Assembly (NCBI RefSeq): GCF_000515335.1
Contig: NZ_KI911563.1
Location: 2,062,056-2,126,055 of the forward strand
Reading direction: 5' to 3'
Length of the DNA: 64,000 bases
From: Cohnella panacarvi Gsoil 349
GTDB lineage: Bacteria; Bacillota; Bacilli; Paenibacillales; Paenibacillaceae
Shown: positions 63,481-64,000 of the stretch, one piece after another
Layout: each line of letters begins with the position of its first letter
Position numbering within the stretch: the first letter of the stretch is position 1
The notes under the pieces: model-generated
Seen by the model: the letters and a program-made list of their open reading frames with translations, nothing else
Database searches by the model: none
What the model was told of the DNA's origin: nothing
Program-made: the position numbers and the translations under genes

Positions 63481-63521
63481 GATGAAAATGAACCTTCGTC
63501 GGGCTCGAACTGACTCACCCT
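63481..63521. repeat. Dispersed single copy of the 42-bp unit
   Basis: CTTCGTCGGGCTCGA and GACTCACCCT match the unit of the array at 1755-1964, with several changes at the left end. It lies 15 bp upstream of a start codon instead of behind a stop. Confidence 0.85.
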
Positions 63522-63581
63522 CTTGCGGTACCGGTTGGTAATATATACAGCGCAGCCGCGTTCGACATGCATGATAACAAT

Positions 63582-63611
63582 AAGCCTGCAAGAGACAAAT
63601 CTCGCAGGCTT
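63582..63611. terminator. Terminator-like hairpin
   Basis: An 8-bp stem AAGCCTGC/GCAGGCTT with an inner GAG/CTC lies about 115 bp upstream of the minus-strand membrane-protein gene and before the ncRNA promoter. T-tracts are weak, so its direction is unclear. Confidence 0.45.
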
Positions 63612-63650
63612 GTACGCAAACGGTCCATTTTGTTAATGAATTACTTTTCA

Positions 63651-63679
63651 TTTACATTTTCAGTTCAATACCGTATAAT
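63651..63679 (+). promoter_or_regulatory. Strong promoter ahead of a non-coding transcript
   Basis: TTTACA (63651-63656), a 17-bp spacer and TATAAT (63674-63679) precede a region without an open frame. Confidence 0.75.
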
Positions 63680-63685
63680 AAGATT

Positions 63686-63937
63686 TCGTAGAAGCAAGTA
63701 ACCCTCAGGTTTTTCCTCTTTGGGCAATATTCCTCCGTTTACCAAAGCAAACACAATCCTTTATGAAGATCGGCTGCTGGAAGGAAACACGAATTCTCAC
63801 TGGCGCGGCCTAGGAGCCGCAATGACGATGGAGAGGTAGGGCCGTCGTTGTGTTCGTGCAAGTGAATTCAGGAAGAATCGCGCGGTTGCGCTACAAATAA
63901 TCAAGGCCCCCGACAGACCGAGTCTGCGGGGGCCGTC
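63686..63937 (+). ncRNA. Candidate 6S-like structured RNA
   Basis: About 250 bases between a consensus promoter and a terminator contain no plausible coding frame. The ends pair through an interrupted helix: GATT/AATC, GTAG/CTAC, AGC/GCT and AACC/GGTT. Further in, TTTTTCCT pairs with AGGAAGAA, and a local GCGGC/GCCGC hairpin lies in the middle. A long imperfect closing helix with a central open region is the shape of 6S RNA, which binds the vegetative RNA polymerase. The class is inferred from shape and length only. Confidence 0.45.
63905..63934. terminator. Terminator shared by the ncRNA and the convergent gene
   Basis: A stem GGCCCCCG/CGGGGGCC with an inner AGAC/GTCT helix lies just before the end of the minus-strand partial gene. 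Confidence 0.75.
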
Positions 63938-63945
63938 CAATTTAT

Positions 63946-64000
63946 TTAGCCTACCATCGCATGAAGATCCGCGGATCGCTTCTCTTCGCCTTCAATTGGT
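63946..64000 (-). CDS. C-terminal end of an unidentified gene
   Basis: The last 18 codons of a minus-strand frame (ending EEKRSADLHAMVG and TAA at 63946-63948) enter from the right edge and stop 12 bp before the terminator. This is too little to assign a product. Confidence 0.4.
   Translation of the reverse strand, partial: PIEGEEKRSADLHAMVG

Overview
The window looks like a chromosomal segment of a spore-forming Firmicute of the Paenibacillaceae (Paenibacillus/Cohnella type). The reasons are moderate-to-high GC by eye, strong AGGAGG ribosome sites with many TTG/GTG starts, a T-box leader, a Bacillus-type fadN-fadA-fadE pathway with a FadF-like ETF oxidoreductase, KinA/KinB-like kinases, and a surface-protein C-terminal domain common in Paenibacillus. 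This is an inference from gene content, not a database match.

Layout. 1-1.6 kb: start of a methionine aminopeptidase, a small protein and an FHA membrane protein. 2-15.1 kb: a fatty-acid beta-oxidation locus. On the minus strand lie fadF, fadN, fadA, fadE and fadD, and on the plus strand lie divergent etfB and etfA. 15.2-20.1 kb: a sugar ABC importer (two permeases and a binding lipoprotein) behind a LacI regulator, with an almost identical palindromic operator in front of each transcription unit. 20.2-24.9 kb: a small membrane protein, an isoleucine-type T-box leader, ilvA, an MFS carrier and a VTT membrane protein. 25-35.4 kb: a lipoprotein, a nuclease-like protein, an exporter coupled to a DNA-alkylation repair protein, a lipid kinase, an MHYT-type sensor kinase, mscL, a Nudix hydrolase and a tyrosinase-like copper protein. 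35.6-42.3 kb: a decayed prophage (holin/endolysin, broken ImmA, broken integrase) carrying an AT-rich SIR2-domain protein next to tRNA-Thr(CGU). 42.7-48.7 kb: an HD-GYP phosphodiesterase and a response regulator with two tandem sensor kinases. 48.7-54.8 kb: nitrite/nitrate assimilation (uroporphyrinogen-III synthase-like, nirD, nirB, an ANTAR antiterminator and a frameshifted nitrate transporter). 54.8-64 kb: YjdM, a LacI-VOC-SDR-ThuA operon, another sensor kinase, an aldose epimerase and a candidate 6S-like RNA.

Two features stand out. First, five intergenic tandem arrays (units of 42, 51, 51, 51 and 50 bp) have unrelated sequences but one architecture. Each unit contains an inverted repeat, and each array sits directly behind a gene end or terminator. 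In three cases the stop codon of the preceding gene is itself part of the first repeat unit. Two arrays lie inside apparent operons (fadN|fadA, etfB|etfA) and one lies between the T-box terminator and ilvA. Second, the nitrite/nitrate genes have a readable RNA antitermination circuit. The leaders of nirBD and of the transporter each carry two hairpins with hexaloops A-x-x-G-x-x, the second overlapping an intrinsic terminator, and the ANTAR-domain protein that should bind them is encoded between the two.

The fatty-acid genes work as one pathway: FadD activates, FadE dehydrogenates to EtfAB, FadF passes the electrons to the membrane quinone pool, and FadN and FadA complete the cycle. The siroheme-related protein, NirB and NirD form the nitrite reduction unit. 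The SIR2 protein in the prophage remnant is the main candidate for an undescribed defence function.
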